Of a DNA stretch of 64,000 nt, positions 52,933-61,025 are shown one piece after another. The translations under genes were made by a program, and so were the position numbers. This DNA is from JAABTH01 sp964390725. Its GTDB lineage: Bacteria; Bacillota; Dethiobacteria; DTU022. The DNA is taken from NCBI GenBank assembly GCA_964390725.1, contig CAYMIW010000009.1, forward strand, positions 18,704 through 82,703. Reading direction: 5' to 3'. The notes under the pieces are model-generated. The model saw only the letters and a program-made list of their open reading frames with translations. It searched no databases and was not told the DNA's origin. Every line of letters starts with the position of its first letter. Positions within the stretch are counted from its first letter, which is position 1.

Positions 52933-54372
52933 TTAACCATTCTTTCCTATCTTTCGGACTAATAATTCATTGACAAGCTGGGGGTTTGCTTTACCTTTTG
53001 TTTCCTGCATAACCTGCCCGACCAGAAAGCCAATCGCCTTATTTTTACCACCCCGATAATTCTCCACACTATCCGGATTTGCATCAATCACCTTATCAAC
53101 AAGCATTTCCAGCTCCGATTGATCGCTGATCTGCATGAGCCCTTCATTTTTAACCACATCACCCGGAGCTTTTCCGCTCTTGAATGATTTATCGAGAACT
53201 ACCTTGGCAATTTTTCCGCTGATTGCCCTCCCCTCGATCATATGAAGCAGTTCTCCCATAAATTCCGGGGTAAAACGGCAACCGTTTATTTCCAGGCCCG
53301 CGCTGTTTAATAGTGCAGAGAGCTCACCCATAACCCAGTTGCTGACTATTTTAGGTTTATTGTAATGAACCAGGCAGCTTTCGAAGTAATCAGCCAGTTC
53401 CCGGGAAGCGGTAAGAACACCTGCGTCATAAACTGGAAGGCCATATTCTTTCACGAAACGTACCGCCCGCTCTTCTGCCATCTCGGGCAGGGCTGCCTGT
53501 GCCTTATTCACCTCTTCCCCGGTCAGGTATACCGGGGGTAGCTCGGGATCGGGGAAGCAACGGTAATCATGAGCCTGCAGTTTGCCCCTCATAGCAATCG
53601 TGCTACCACTTCCTTCATCCCAGCGCAGCGTCTGCGATAAAACCTGCTTGCCTTTTTCAAGGATCTTTCTCTGCCTTTTTATCTCGTGCTCAAGTGACTG
53701 TTCCACTGCTTTAAAAGAGTTCATGTTTTTCAATTCAGTTTTATTGCCCAGCACCTTGCTGCCGGCAGGCCGCAACGATATATTTGCATCACAACGAAGA
53801 CTTCCTTCTTCCATTTTACAATCAGATACCGCGGCATACTGCAAAACAGCCTTTAACTTTTCCAGGTAACGCTTTGCCTCTCCGGGTGAACCAAGATCTG
53901 GTTCAGTTACTATCTCAACCAGCGGAACCCCGGCCCGGTTATAATCGACCATTGCCCTGTCACCAGCAGGGGAGTGAACCAGTTTTCCTGCATCTTCTTC
54001 CATATGAACCCTGCCAATCCGGACCCTTTTTGGTTCTCCCTGATCATCATCAATGTCAAGGTAACCATGGCTCCCAATTGGCACAAAGAACTGTGAGATT
54101 TGGTAACCTTTAGGCATATCCGGATAGAAATAATTTTTGCGATCAAAATAACTGGTCAGGGCAATTTGGCAGTTAAGAGCAAGTGAAGCCGTAAGTGCCC
54201 GTTTGACAGCTTCTTGATTTAAACGGGGAAGCGTTCCCGGAAAGCCCAGGCACACAGGGCAGGTATGTTTATTAGCCTCAGCTACAAAGCTATTTGGACA
54301 ACTGCAGAACAATTTTGTAACTGTTTGCAGTTCAACATGTACTTCAAGTCCAATCACCACTTTATATGCCAT
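52933..54372 (-). CDS. gatB: Asp/Glu-tRNA amidotransferase subunit B
   Basis: 479 residues from the ATG at 54372 (GGGGGAGGTGTAATTTA upstream); a longer frame would run 88 bases back into the upstream gene. VVIGLEVHVELQTVTKLFCS, zinc Cys pairs CSC and CPVCLG, FDRKNYFYPDMPKGYQ for tRNA binding, and the C-terminal YqeY/tail domain. All expected motifs are intact. GatB activates the tRNA-bound Glu or Asp with ATP and receives ammonia from GatA. Downstream of gatC and the GatA-like gene in the usual CAB order, 4 bases after the latter. Confidence 0.96.
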   Translation of the reverse strand: MAYKVVIGLEVHVELQTVTKLFCSCPNSFVAEANKHTCPVCLGFPGTLPRLNQEAVKRALTASLALNCQIALTSYFDRKNYFYPDMPKGYQISQFFVPIGSHGYLDIDDDQGEPKRVRIGRVHMEEDAGKLVHSPAGDRAMVDYNRAGVPLVEIVTEPDLGSPGEAKRYLEKLKAVLQYAAVSDCKMEEGSLRCDANISLRPAGSKVLGNKTELKNMNSFKAVEQSLEHEIKRQRKILEKGKQVLSQTLRWDEGSGSTIAMRGKLQAHDYRCFPDPELPPVYLTGEEVNKAQAALPEMAEERAVRFVKEYGLPVYDAGVLTASRELADYFESCLVHYNKPKIVSNWVMGELSALLNSAGLEINGCRFTPEFMGELLHMIEGRAISGKIAKVVLDKSFKSGKAPGDVVKNEGLMQISDQSELEMLVDKVIDANPDSVENYRGGKNKAIGFLVGQVMQETKGKANPQLVNELLVRKIGKNG

Positions 54373-54376
54373 TAAA

Positions 54377-55777
54377 TTACACCTCCCCCTCTTTACTTTC
54401 CCTTGTTGTTTCTTCCGCCGCCGTTTTAAAATACTCTCCCAGGGCCAGCAATTTTTCTTCTCCAAAGGGTTCGGTAATTAACTGGACGCCCCCGGGAAAA
54501 GCGAGAGAGGGTAATCCGGCCATATTTACCGGAGCAGTAAAGATATCTTCTTCATATGATTGGATAAAATTAAGATGATCTGGCGGGGAAACTGATTTAA
54601 ACAAGGGAAAAAGAAGCAGGTCGCACTGATCCAGCACTTCTGCGAAAACCTGCCGGGTTCTATTTAATATGTTAATTGCTTTTTTATAATAGCGCTCGTA
54701 GCTATTTTCGCTCAGCAGGTAAGTCCCAAAAATTGAGCGTCGACAGGCCTCATCCCCGAATGTCAGGCGCCTGGTTTTGAAGTAATACTCCTCCAGATCA
54801 TCGCTATCTACCGCCATACCAAAGCGAATGCCATCAAAACGGCTCAGGGTCGATGATGTTTCAGCAAAAGCTACTACATAAAACGCACGTAGTGCTTCAG
54901 GCAGAATATCCAAGGTCAAATCAACAGTTTTAAAACCATTTTCCCGGCAGTGCAGATACATTTTTTCATAAGCAGCTGCTGGCTCCTCATCAAGAAAACC
55001 GGTAAGGGAAGAGCAAAAACCAATGGTTATTTCTTTAGGATTGCTGTTATGAATATACTTATCGCGCTGGATGCTGTTTACTGCAGTCATGATATCACGT
55101 TCATCGTACCCTGTTGATGCCTGCAATAAAACAGCCAGATCGTCAAGGTGGGTGGCAACAAAACCGGGATAGTCAAAAGAACCACTGCGCAGGTTTAAGC
55201 CATATCTTGAAACCCTGCCTGGCGTTGGACGCAGACTAAAAATTCCGCATCGCGAAGCTGATTGCCGGGTCATACCACTACTGTCATTTTCCAGGGATAA
55301 AATACAACCGCAAGATGCTGCAATAGCAGCGCCACTCCTTACTTTATAGAGCAACTCCTTAAAAAAGGTACCGCCTTCGCTTTTTCCTGCGACAGTATCA
55401 AGACCCATGTCCCCAACTGCAGTTTTCCCGACAACAACCGCTCCGGCGCCAACTATTTTTTCCACAGATGCAGCGTTGAGAGGAGGATGGTAATTCTGTA
55501 AAGCCGATGAGGCAAGCGCTAGCGGCATGCCCCTGAAAGAGAAATCATCAGCGATAACCAATGGCACTCCTGCAAGGGGCAGGTTAAAGCCACTCTTTAT
55601 TTTTCGGTCTACCGCGGCTGCCTGCTCCAATGCCATTTCAGTTGCCAGGCAAGAAAATACCTTGTTATCAAGTCCTTTGCAGTGCTCAATTACTTCTTCT
55701 ATAAGGCTGGAAGCGGATACTTCCCGGTTATTTACTGCTTCCGCTACCCTTAGTGCATTAATTTCAGTTACCTTCAC
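54377..55777 (-). CDS. gatA: GatA homologue with degenerate amidase active site
   Basis: 466 residues that align with GatA along their whole length (LAGVPLVI, GRVSRYGLN, FGTYLLSENSYERYYKKA, FTAPVNMAGLPSLAFPGG). The catalytic triad is lost: the Lys of GVPLVIKDN is Ala76 (GVPLVIADDF), the GGSSGGSA loop with cis-Ser reads YKVRSGAA, and the nucleophile Ser of DTGGSIRQP is Met169 (DSSGMTRQS). Everything else, including the gatC-gatA-gatB order and tight spacing, is preserved, so it is likely expressed as a structural subunit unable to make ammonia from glutamine. If so, GatB must use free ammonia or another amidase. A sequencing error cannot give this pattern. Confidence 0.85.
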   Translation of the reverse strand: MKVTEINALRVAEAVNNREVSASSLIEEVIEHCKGLDNKVFSCLATEMALEQAAAVDRKIKSGFNLPLAGVPLVIADDFSFRGMPLALASSALQNYHPPLNAASVEKIVGAGAVVVGKTAVGDMGLDTVAGKSEGGTFFKELLYKVRSGAAIAASCGCILSLENDSSGMTRQSASRCGIFSLRPTPGRVSRYGLNLRSGSFDYPGFVATHLDDLAVLLQASTGYDERDIMTAVNSIQRDKYIHNSNPKEITIGFCSSLTGFLDEEPAAAYEKMYLHCRENGFKTVDLTLDILPEALRAFYVVAFAETSSTLSRFDGIRFGMAVDSDDLEEYYFKTRRLTFGDEACRRSIFGTYLLSENSYERYYKKAINILNRTRQVFAEVLDQCDLLLFPLFKSVSPPDHLNFIQSYEEDIFTAPVNMAGLPSLAFPGGVQLITEPFGEEKLLALGEYFKTAAEETTRESKEGEV

Positions 55778-55798
55778 AGCAAACCTCCTTGCTCGTTA

Positions 55799-56083
55799 TT
55801 AATCAATAATCCGGGGAACCAGGTAAAAACCATTTTCAAATGCAGCAGCCTCTTTTCTGATTTCCACCAGGTTACTTTCCTGTGGTTGATCCTCTCGCTT
55901 GATTTTTTCCACACCGGTGAAAAGCTGCTGTGCCTCAATATTTTCTGTTTCTGCTTCTTCCAGCAATGCCAGCCATTCAAGAAACTGACCAAGTTGATGA
56001 TGCAGAATTTTCTTTTCCTGATCGCCCACTTCAATTTTTATAGTGTTGATTGCTTTTTCAAGAGTTTCTTCATGATTATCCAT
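55799..56083 (-). CDS. gatC: Asp/Glu-tRNA amidotransferase subunit C
   Basis: 94 residues from the ATG at 56083 (GGCAGGTGAAAAAC upstream), normal GatC length; a longer frame gives 44 unconserved residues and is not used. The helical N-terminus (IKIEVGDQEKKILHHQLGQF) and the C-terminus FYLVPRIID match GatC, which clamps GatA to GatB. First gene of the operon; spacing to gatA is 21 bases. Confidence 0.82.
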   Translation of the reverse strand: MDNHEETLEKAINTIKIEVGDQEKKILHHQLGQFLEWLALLEEAETENIEAQQLFTGVEKIKREDQPQESNLVEIRKEAAAFENGFYLVPRIID

Positions 56084-56148
56084 GTTTTTCACCTGCCCTG
56101 GCTGATGATTTTTTCCTTGATTATATATCCTATTCGAGATGTAAGAGA

Positions 56149-56718
56149 CTAATACCTTTCTTGATTGCTGTCCGCAACAGTTCCGCTTTTTAAAATCTTT
56201 CCCATCATTTTGCAATGTAATTCCAGGGCTTCCTTACCGTGTAATACAAATCGGATCAGCTTAACCCATTGGAGTGAGGGCAACATTTCTTTGACTGTTT
56301 TAAAAGCAATAGCAGCCGCCTCTTCCATAGGATAACCGAAAATCCCCGTCGATATTGATGGAAACGCAATACTTTCAATTTGCTGCTTTTCAGCAAGCTC
56401 AATGGCATTTCGATAGCATTCAGCCAACAGCTTTTCTTCAGGTTTGTCAACCCCGTATACAGGCCCGAGGCAGTGAATAACTACTTGGTTGGGCAGATTA
56501 TGCCCCCCGGTAACCACGGCCTGCCCAGGTTTGATTGGGGCAAACTTGCGCCCTTCCTCCTCCAGGCCCGGTCCCGCTGCTCTGTGCAACGCCCCGGCTA
56601 CCCCACCCCCGGGCCGTAGTTCGGCATTGGCAGCATTAACAACCGCCTTTATATTGGATTGGGCAGCAATATCACCATCAACACATTCAACAGTTATACC
56701 CCGCCATTCCAGTTGCAT
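56149..56718 (-). CDS. Macro-domain ADP-ribose hydrolase (YmdB-like)
   Basis: 189 residues. Macro-domain motifs: VVNAANAELRPGGGVAGALH, GHNLPNQVVIHCLGPVYG and FPSISTGIFGYPMEEAAAI, i.e. the ADP-ribose loops. These enzymes remove acetyl or ADP-ribosyl groups (O-acetyl-ADP-ribose deacetylase, MacroD type). GGAGGCGATACT precedes the ATG. A terminator-like hairpin separates its own upstream side from the selenoprotein genes. Confidence 0.92.
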   Translation of the reverse strand: MQLEWRGITVECVDGDIAAQSNIKAVVNAANAELRPGGGVAGALHRAAGPGLEEEGRKFAPIKPGQAVVTGGHNLPNQVVIHCLGPVYGVDKPEEKLLAECYRNAIELAEKQQIESIAFPSISTGIFGYPMEEAAAIAFKTVKEMLPSLQWVKLIRFVLHGKEALELHCKMMGKILKSGTVADSNQERY

Positions 56719-56798
56719 AGTATCGCCTCCATCATTGTTTTCTTATATAATAACTGAATCTATTCGCTATATGAAGGATAATCAATTTAAAATACAAA

Positions 56799-56821
56799 CC
56801 CCGGATCATTAAGATCCGGGG
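56799..56821 (-). terminator. Terminator after the selenoprotein pair
   Basis: 9-bp stem CCCCGGATC / GATCCGGGG with loop ATTAA (plus strand view); the minus strand continues TTTGTATTTT, 30 bases after the stop of the ArsC-like gene. Confidence 0.85.
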
Positions 56822-56850
56822 CTGTGATTTTTAACAATGCTTGTTAGGGG

Positions 56851-57201
56851 TTAAATACCTGCCAACGCCGCATAGTCTTCCGGAACAAAACCGATAATCA
56901 GCTTCTTACCATCGCTTAATAGAGGACGGCGCATGATTCTGGGGTTTTCGTTAATTAAAAGTGCAGCCTGCTCATCATCAAGAGCTTTCATATCCAGGCC
57001 CATTTTTTTAAATGTAATACTCCCGGGATTCAGCAACTCCTTGATGGTGGTAGCACCGAGAGCAGCAATCTTTTCCAGCTCTTCTGCCATCAGAGGTTCT
57101 TTTATCAATTCGCGATATGTAAAAGCCACCTTGTTTTTCGAAAGCCACGCTTTCGCCTTACGACAGGTAGTTCAGGTATTAACACAATAAAAGTGAAGCA
57201 T
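56851..57201 (-). CDS. Selenocysteine-containing ArsC/Spx-family protein (U-x-x-C)
   Basis: 116 residues if the in-frame TGA at 57174-57172 (codon 10) is read as Sec: MLHFYCVNT-U-TTCRKAKAWL, exactly the ArsC/Spx motif CxxCRKA with Sec in place of the first Cys. The remainder is a full ArsC-type fold: ITFKKMGLDMKALDDEQAAL and NPRIMRRPLL. Start at 57201 with GGAGTTACAACA upstream, 13 bases after the peroxiredoxin stop. A hairpin with a GTG loop lies 17-33 bases after the TGA. Arsenate reductase, Spx-like or redox partner roles are all possible. A dead gene is unlikely, since the only stop lies on the catalytic position. Confidence 0.87.
57139..57155 (-). other. SECIS-like hairpin of the ArsC/Spx selenoprotein
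   Basis: Minus-strand CGAAAGC-GTG-GCTTTCG: 7-bp perfect stem with a G/U-containing loop, beginning 17 bases after the TGA. Spacing and size match bacterial SECIS elements, which lie within the coding region directly after the codon (the fdhF loop sits about 19-23 bases after UGA). Confidence 0.75.
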
Positions 57202-57214
57202 TGTTGTAACTCCT

Positions 57215-57811
57215 TTATTCTCCAATTTTCCAGGCTTCCCAAACCCGGCCGACCAGGTCGGGGCCAGGCTTAAGCGACTTCTTACCCGGTCTCCAACCTG
57301 AAGGAGTAGGTTCGTTTGTTTTGCGCACGTGCTGGAATGCCTGCAGCTGGCGAATAAGTTCATCAACGTTACGTCCAACCGGTGGAGTTAAAACTTCCAT
57401 TGCCTGGATAACCCCGTCCGGATCAATCAGAAAGCGACCGCGCACATTAACTCCGCCTTCTTCATCATAAACACCATAGAGGGTTCCAATTTTTCCCCCG
57501 GTATCAGCCATCATTGGGTAGGGAACACCACCCTCAACCATTTTCGACAATTCAACTTCCTGCCAGATCTTATGGGTAAATTGACTGTCTACACTACAGG
57601 ATAATACTTCAGCATCAAGATCCTTTATTTCTTTATACCTGGCGGCAACTGACGCCAACTCTGTCGGTCAGACAAAGGTGAAGTCGCCGGGGTAGAAACA
57701 AATAATCACCCATTTTCCCTGGTAATCCGCAAGCTTGACTTTTTTAAAAGCTCCTTCGTGAAAAACATTTGCTTCAAAATCAGGCGCTTTCTGGCCCACT
57801 TTTACACTCAT
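57215..57811 (-). CDS. prxU: Selenocysteine-containing peroxiredoxin (AhpC/PrxU type)
   Basis: 198 residues with Sec48: the in-frame TGA at 57670-57668 stands in FYPGDFTFV-U-PTEL, the peroxidatic Cys position of AhpC-type peroxiredoxins (FTFVCPTEL). Start ATG at 57811 after CAGGAGGTATTGGTT. Downstream the 2-Cys family sequence continues (LSCSVDSQFTHKIW, GGVPYPMMADTGGKIG, RGRFLIDPDGVIQ), but the resolving Cys of the C-terminal VCPANW motif is missing (NEPTPSGW), so an external partner would be needed; the U-x-x-C protein encoded 13 bases on is an obvious candidate. Removes peroxides in the cytoplasm. Confidence 0.9.
57640..57657 (-). other. SECIS-like hairpin of the selenoperoxiredoxin
   Basis: Minus-strand TGGCG-(TCAGTTGC)-CGCCA: 5-bp stem with an 8-base loop containing GTT, 11-28 bases after the TGA. 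Position fits a bacterial SECIS; the stem is short, so this one is weaker than the ArsC-like gene's element. Confidence 0.6.
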
Positions 57812-57967
57812 AACCAATACCTCCTGTATATTTATATAGTGATTATAATTATATTCTATATTTTAATAATGATTCCTGCTTTATAAATTTTTTATTCGCT
57901 TTAATTATAAAATGTAGCCCTGCAGTTAACTACAATATCACGGCAGAGGGCGCCAAATAATAAATAA

Positions 57968-57991
57968 AGACCCACTCGCGGGAGCAGGTCT
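57968..57991 (-). terminator. Terminator after copA
   Basis: Imperfect stem AGACC-CTC / GAG-GGTCT on the minus strand, followed by TTATTTATT, about 40 bases past the copA stop. Confidence 0.65.
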
Positions 57992-58029
57992 CTTGTTTAC
58001 AGGCTGTCGGCAACAACAAATCAACTATT

Positions 58030-60516
58030 TCATTCAGACTGGTTTTCTATATAGTCGGGCATTAACCTTACCTTTTTAAGACGCAGTGAATTCAAGACCA
58101 CATTCAGGGAGCTCAGGGCCATCGCCCCAGCGCCTATAATCGGGTGTAAAAGCCCAAAAAAGGCTACTGGTATAGCAATACTGTTATAGAACCAGGCCCA
58201 AAAGTAATTCTGACGTATTTTACCGAACGTTGCCCGTGATAATTTAATGGCTGATATTACCGAACCAAGGTTACCGCTCACCAGGGTAATATCTGCAGCT
58301 TCAATTGCCACATCAGTTCCGGTTCCGATAGCTATTCCCACATTAGCCTGTTTTAAAGCAGGAGCATCATTAATCCCATCTCCAACCATGGCAACCATCC
58401 CGTGTTCTGACTGCAACTCTTTTACTGCATCTACTTTTCCTTCCGGCAGCACTTCAGAGATTATTTCATTTATGCCAATCCGGGCAGCAATTGCTTCTGC
58501 CATAACTCGATTATCCCCGGTTATCATTGCAGTCTTTAGACCCATCTTTTTTAACTCTGCCACAGTTTCAATTGCTTCATCTTTTAATGTATCAGCAACG
58601 GCAGCCATGCCGGCAAGGGTCCGATCAATAGCAATCAGAACGGAACTTTTCCCTTTTTCTTCAAAATTTTTTATTTGCTTCTCCGCCCCATCCATTTTTA
58701 CTCCATTCAACTCCATAAAGCGGCGGCTTCCGGCCAAAACCAGCTTCCCATCAACAATACCGCTAATACCCTGTCCCGTTATTGCCTTGAACTCGCTGAC
58801 CGGCAAGCTATCCAGGCCCTCCTGCCTGGAATGATCAACAATAGCACCGGCCAGCGGGTGTTCAGAAACTGATTCCAGGCTCGCTGCCAGGCGCAGGACT
58901 AATTTTTGATTAAAATTATTAAATGTTGTGAAATCGGTAACTGTCGGCTGCCCCCTGGTCAGTGTACCGGTTTTGTCAAATGCAATTATCTTGACATCCT
59001 TCATAGTCTGAATCGCTTCGCCGCTGCGAATTAATATCCCCTGTTCCGCTCCCATTCCACTGCCAACCATCAAGGCTGTCGGAGTAGCCAGGCCAAGGGC
59101 ACAGGGGCATGAAATTACCAGAACAGCCGTTGCAGCCATGAATGCCAAAGTAATTACAGGTGCCTCAAGGTTAGTCCAGGGTAAATCGAAAAAGCTGATC
59201 ACCGAAAGGTGAAAACCGGGGAATATGATCCATGATATAAATGATGCCAAGGCAATTATGATTACAGTCGGAACAAAATAACCGGTAACCCGATCGGCAA
59301 ATTCCTGGATCGGCACCTTGGAACCCTGGGCTTCTTCAACCAGCCTGATCACCTGGGATAAAAAAGTATCTTTACCAACCCTGGTTGCCCTGAACCTGAG
59401 AAAACCCTGTCCATTAATAGTAGCTCCAATTACTTCACTGCATGCCATCTTCTCAACAGGGATTGACTCACCCGTGGCCATCGATTCATCAACACTGCTG
59501 CTGCCGTCAAGGACCACACCATCTGTTGGTATTTTTTCACCCGGTTTAACCAAAATTTCATGTCCAACCCGCAGTTGGTCCAGGGGAATATCAATTTCCC
59601 GCCCGCTATCAATTATGCGGGCTGTTTTTGCTCCCAGGGCCAGCAGTTTCTTTATTGCCTGTGAAGCCCTGCCCCTGGCCCTGGTTTCCAGGTAACGCCC
59701 AACAAGATGCAGGGCCATAATACTGGCAGCCATTTCAACAAAAGTGGTCAGGGGGTAAAAAAAGTTTAGTAAGCTTAAAAGGTAAGGAAGGGCTGACCCA
59801 AGGGTAACCAGGGTATCCATGTTCGCGCTGAATCGTTTTAAGGCTTTAATAGTGCCCCGGTGAGTTTCCCAACCGGCAATGAATACAGCCGGAAAGGCCA
59901 AAATCACTGAAATTACAAAGTATCCGGGCAGAGGCCGAACGAACATATTAATCATCATCAACACCATAATTACTGAAGCAAAGGCAACAGCGAGCCACAT
60001 TCGGGCAGCTGCCCGCCTGACTACACGTTCTTCACGGTCCTCGCCATCGCTCTTCTGTTCTGCAGTTTTTTCTCCTGCTTCTGTATTTACAACCCTGTAG
60101 CCCATTTCGCTAATCAGCTCGGCCAGTTTTTCCCTTGTAATGATCGAGTTGTCATAAGTGGCATATACTTTTCCGGAAGCAAAATTTACCCTTGCCCCGG
60201 TTACTCCTTCCGCATTCTGTAAAGTCGCTTCAATACCGGAAGCGCATGAGGCACAGCTCATCCCCTCCACCTGTAAAATAGCGTCTTCCTCCTGTGCTGA
60301 ATCATCTTCCAGGTTTCCTTTAAAACCGGTATCTTCTATCTTATGCAATATTTGATCCAGTGAAACTACAGCAGGATCATATAGCAGGTAAGCCCTGGTC
60401 GTTGCCAGGTTAACCGCTGCTTCTTTCACTCCTTTCATATCCTGCAGCGCTTTTTCCAGGCTGCGGGAACAGGAGGCACAATGCATTCCTTCTATCATTA
60501 ATGTTATTTTTTTCAT
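58030..60516 (-). CDS. copA: Copper-translocating P1B-type ATPase
   Basis: 828 residues, normal size for a two-HMA CopA. Two N-terminal metal-binding domains with GMHCASC (residues 10-16) and GMSCASC (near residue 84), six to eight helices, the CPC transport motif in VISCPCALGLATPTALMVG, phosphorylated Asp in DKTGTLTRG, TGES-loop MATGESIPVEK and hinge GDGINDAPAL. Exports Cu+ from the cytoplasm. Downstream of the Rrf2 gene by 53 bases on the same strand, so possibly in the cysK-rrf2-copA transcript. Confidence 0.96.
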   Translation of the reverse strand: MKKITLMIEGMHCASCSRSLEKALQDMKGVKEAAVNLATTRAYLLYDPAVVSLDQILHKIEDTGFKGNLEDDSAQEEDAILQVEGMSCASCASGIEATLQNAEGVTGARVNFASGKVYATYDNSIITREKLAELISEMGYRVVNTEAGEKTAEQKSDGEDREERVVRRAAARMWLAVAFASVIMVLMMINMFVRPLPGYFVISVILAFPAVFIAGWETHRGTIKALKRFSANMDTLVTLGSALPYLLSLLNFFYPLTTFVEMAASIMALHLVGRYLETRARGRASQAIKKLLALGAKTARIIDSGREIDIPLDQLRVGHEILVKPGEKIPTDGVVLDGSSSVDESMATGESIPVEKMACSEVIGATINGQGFLRFRATRVGKDTFLSQVIRLVEEAQGSKVPIQEFADRVTGYFVPTVIIIALASFISWIIFPGFHLSVISFFDLPWTNLEAPVITLAFMAATAVLVISCPCALGLATPTALMVGSGMGAEQGILIRSGEAIQTMKDVKIIAFDKTGTLTRGQPTVTDFTTFNNFNQKLVLRLAASLESVSEHPLAGAIVDHSRQEGLDSLPVSEFKAITGQGISGIVDGKLVLAGSRRFMELNGVKMDGAEKQIKNFEEKGKSSVLIAIDRTLAGMAAVADTLKDEAIETVAELKKMGLKTAMITGDNRVMAEAIAARIGINEIISEVLPEGKVDAVKELQSEHGMVAMVGDGINDAPALKQANVGIAIGTGTDVAIEAADITLVSGNLGSVISAIKLSRATFGKIRQNYFWAWFYNSIAIPVAFFGLLHPIIGAGAMALSSLNVVLNSLRLKKVRLMPDYIENQSE

Positions 60517-60569
60517 TTTATTTCACCTTCGCTCCATATTAACTCAGTGTAGTACTATTAGTGGAACAG

Positions 60570-60986
60570 CTAATAAAGAAGCTCCTGCTTTTCAGCTAAA
60601 TCTGCCAGGCTGATCTGGCCAAGCTGATCCTCTATCGCTTTTTTCAGGCCAATCCAGGCCAGGTGTGTTGAACAATGCTCTGATCTTTCACAGATGGAGG
60701 GATCATCAGCACATTCCACCGGGGCTACAGAACCTTCCACTGTTTTGATTATTTCAAGAAGGGTTATCTTGCCGGGAGGCCTGGTCAGGGTATAACCACC
60801 CCGGCTTCCTTTTTTTGTAGCGACAAAAGCATTTACACGCAGGGGAAGCATAACCTGCTCCAGGTATTTAAGAGAAATGTCCTGCCTTAAAGCAATATCT
60901 TTTAATTTAACCGGTTCTCCCCCGGGTTGCATAGCCATATCTACCATAGCCCTTATTGCATAACGTACTTTAGTGGAAAGCTGCAT
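60570..60986 (-). CDS. Rrf2-family transcriptional regulator (IscR/CymR type)
   Basis: 138 residues; AGGAGGTTACATTA before the ATG. Winged-helix N-terminus QLSTKVRYAIRAMVDMAM, recognition segment SLKYLEQVMLPLR and GSRGGYTLTR, and three Cys in ECADDPSICERSEHC that in IscR-like members bind an iron-sulfur cluster. Encoded 39 bases after cysK, the usual partner of CymR-type cysteine regulators; the cluster Cys suggest Fe-S rather than CymR sensing. Which of IscR and CymR it resembles more is not settled. Confidence 0.9.
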   Translation of the reverse strand: MQLSTKVRYAIRAMVDMAMQPGGEPVKLKDIALRQDISLKYLEQVMLPLRVNAFVATKKGSRGGYTLTRPPGKITLLEIIKTVEGSVAPVECADDPSICERSEHCSTHLAWIGLKKAIEDQLGQISLADLAEKQELLY

Positions 60987-61025
60987 TAATGTAACCTCCT
61001 TGTTGGAAAAAATTGGCTGTCAGAT

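Noticed and set aside
54377..55777. GatA-like gene as a sequencing artefact or pseudogene
   Set aside because: The frame is full length, has no stop or shift and sits in a normal operon; only the catalytic residues differ.
57130..57211. The TGA codons in the ArsC-like and peroxiredoxin genes as ordinary stops, making two pseudogenes
   Set aside because: Each is the only interruption, lies exactly on the catalytic Cys codon, is flanked by intact family sequence and is followed by a suitably placed hairpin. Two independent coincidences in adjacent genes are improbable.
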